Below are positions 4,803 to 5,447 of a stretch of 5,447 nucleotides of DNA, in pieces. A model generated the notes under the pieces. That model searched no databases, was not told the DNA's origin, and worked only from the letters and a program-made list of their open reading frames with translations. The DNA comes from Sedimentisphaerales bacterium. GTDB lineage: Bacteria; Planctomycetota; Phycisphaerae; Sedimentisphaerales; Anaerobacaceae. A program made the translations under genes and the position numbers. Each line of letters starts with the position of its first letter. The stretch's first letter is position 1. The stretch is from positions 1-5,447 of the forward strand of contig DAOVMB010000207.1 in assembly GCA_030630905.1 (NCBI GenBank). The letters run 5' to 3'.

Positions 4803-5312
4803 ATGATTAATAAAAGAACCAAGGCCCCAAGGGGCTTTACGCTTGTCGAGTTGATGATAACGATGGTAATTATGATTGTTGTCGGACTTGCAATCGGTGT
4901 AGTCATAGTCGACGGTCAAACCGGTTGGAACAACATGTATGATCGTTTAAACTCCGATGTCGTTACCGACGGCTATGTTGCAAGGAAAAAGTTTGACGCT
5001 GTAATGCGAAGTGCAAGCAGAGGACAGTCCCTGGTGGATGGTGACGGGGCCTGGATCGAGGTCTATTCCTACGCAAGCCCTTCTTCGGCTGTAGTTGACC
5101 GCTATTCTCGTTTCTATGTGTCTGACGGCGACCTGAATCTCGAGTACGGACAACTCGATCCAAGGGCAACCTCGGGCGTCGATACTGTCTGTGGGAATGT
5201 AATTAATTGCACTTTCAAACAGGTCGGCACGTCAACTCAAATGACACTTACACTCGATAACGGCACGCAGACGAATACCGTAGTCTCGTCTGCGGTTACG
5301 CATAACCAATAG
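4803..5312 (+). CDS. GspJ/PilW-like pseudopilin with canonical GFTLVE site
   Basis: A 169-aa prepilin-like protein: leader MINKRTKAPRG, then FTLVELMITMVIMIVVGLAI, giving predicted cleavage after Gly11 and the expected Glu5 (Glu16). The helix is followed by DGQTGWNNMYDRLNSDVVTDGYVARKKFDAVMRSASRG, then a beta-rich domain with RFYVSDGDLNLEYG and a closing strand pair (QMTLTLDNGTQTNTVVSSAVTHNQ), the shape of GspJ/PilW-type minor pseudopilins. Cys130 and Cys136 may form a disulfide outside the inner membrane. An ATG at 4791 touches the previous stop but has no ribosome binding site; the one at 4803 has GAGGA (4793-4797) about 5 nt upstream and gives a leader of normal length, so I prefer it. The longer form would be 173 aa. 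It is co-directional and nearly contiguous with both neighbours, hence the same operon. Confidence 0.85.
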   Translation: MINKRTKAPRGFTLVELMITMVIMIVVGLAIGVVIVDGQTGWNNMYDRLNSDVVTDGYVARKKFDAVMRSASRGQSLVDGDGAWIEVYSYASPSSAVVDRYSRFYVSDGDLNLEYGQLDPRATSGVDTVCGNVINCTFKQVGTSTQMTLTLDNGTQTNTVVSSAVTHNQ

Positions 5313-5348
5313 AGTAATTGTTCTATAAGGATGAGGGTGAGGTGAATT

Positions 5349-5447
5349 ATGAAAAAGCTGCTAAAATCAAAAAGACGTGGTTCAGCTATACCGCTGGCAG
5401 TGGTTGCGATTATAATATTGCTTGCGATGGGTGTGGGACTGTTGAGT
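5349..5447 (+). CDS. GspK/PilX-like protein, N-terminal fragment cut by right edge
   Basis: Only 33 codons are in the window. A basic leader MKKLLKSKRRG is followed by a hydrophobic helix SAIPLAVVAIIILLAMGVGLL. Cleavage after Gly11 would leave mature residues S-A-I-P-L, so position 5 is Leu rather than Glu, as is normal for GspK-type tip pseudopilins. The ATG at 5349 has GAGGTG (5339-5344) at 4 nt and lies 36 nt after the GspJ-like stop. Position after I-like and J-like genes supports a K-like or PilX-like identity, but the globular domain that would prove it is outside. Confidence 0.6.
   Translation, partial: MKKLLKSKRRGSAIPLAVVAIIILLAMGVGLLS

Overview
The window looks like chromosomal DNA from a free-living bacterium, most plausibly a planctomycete of the Phycisphaerae (Sedimentisphaerales-like) lineage. 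This placement is an inference, resting on the combination of a TrpB2-type tryptophan synthase, a tiny lysine-rich Myb/SANT-like protein, a trpS-scpA pair that both start with TTG, and a GspI/J/K-like pseudopilin cassette. No mobile element, CRISPR array, tRNA or rRNA was seen.

Left part, minus strand (about 1-702): a strong sigma70-like promoter reads leftward into a 46-codon reading frame. Fifteen bases later follows the start of a TrpB2-type tryptophan synthase beta gene that runs off the left edge. The 46-aa product is clearly related to the N-terminus of the TrpB2 encoded right behind it, then diverges and stops. It is a truncated paralogue or a TrpB2-derived microprotein, and is the most unusual feature of the window.

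Middle (about 754-1930): a good intrinsic terminator pointing leftward (754-786) closes a minus-strand transcript whose gene I cannot identify. The 660 bp to its right hold only short, unconvincing reading frames, possibly a decayed gene. A small Myb/SANT-like DNA-binding protein (1451-1645, +) with its own plausible promoter follows.

Right part, plus strand (1931-5447): trpS (tryptophanyl-tRNA synthetase) and scpA (the kleisin of the SMC-ScpAB condensin) form a tight pair. The scpA ribosome binding site overlaps the trpS stop codon. ScpA has a long proline/serine/lysine-rich C-terminal tail with an internal repeat. After a weak terminator that overlaps a possible promoter, and a leader of about 315 bp without a gene, comes a cassette of class III signal-peptide proteins: a GspI/PilV-like pseudopilin lacking the usual Glu5, a GspJ/PilW-like pseudopilin with a canonical GFTLVE site, and the start of a GspK/PilX-like protein cut by the right edge. 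Together they would supply minor pseudopilins of a type II secretion or type IV pilus-like machine. Its major pseudopilin, ATPase and secretin are not in the window.
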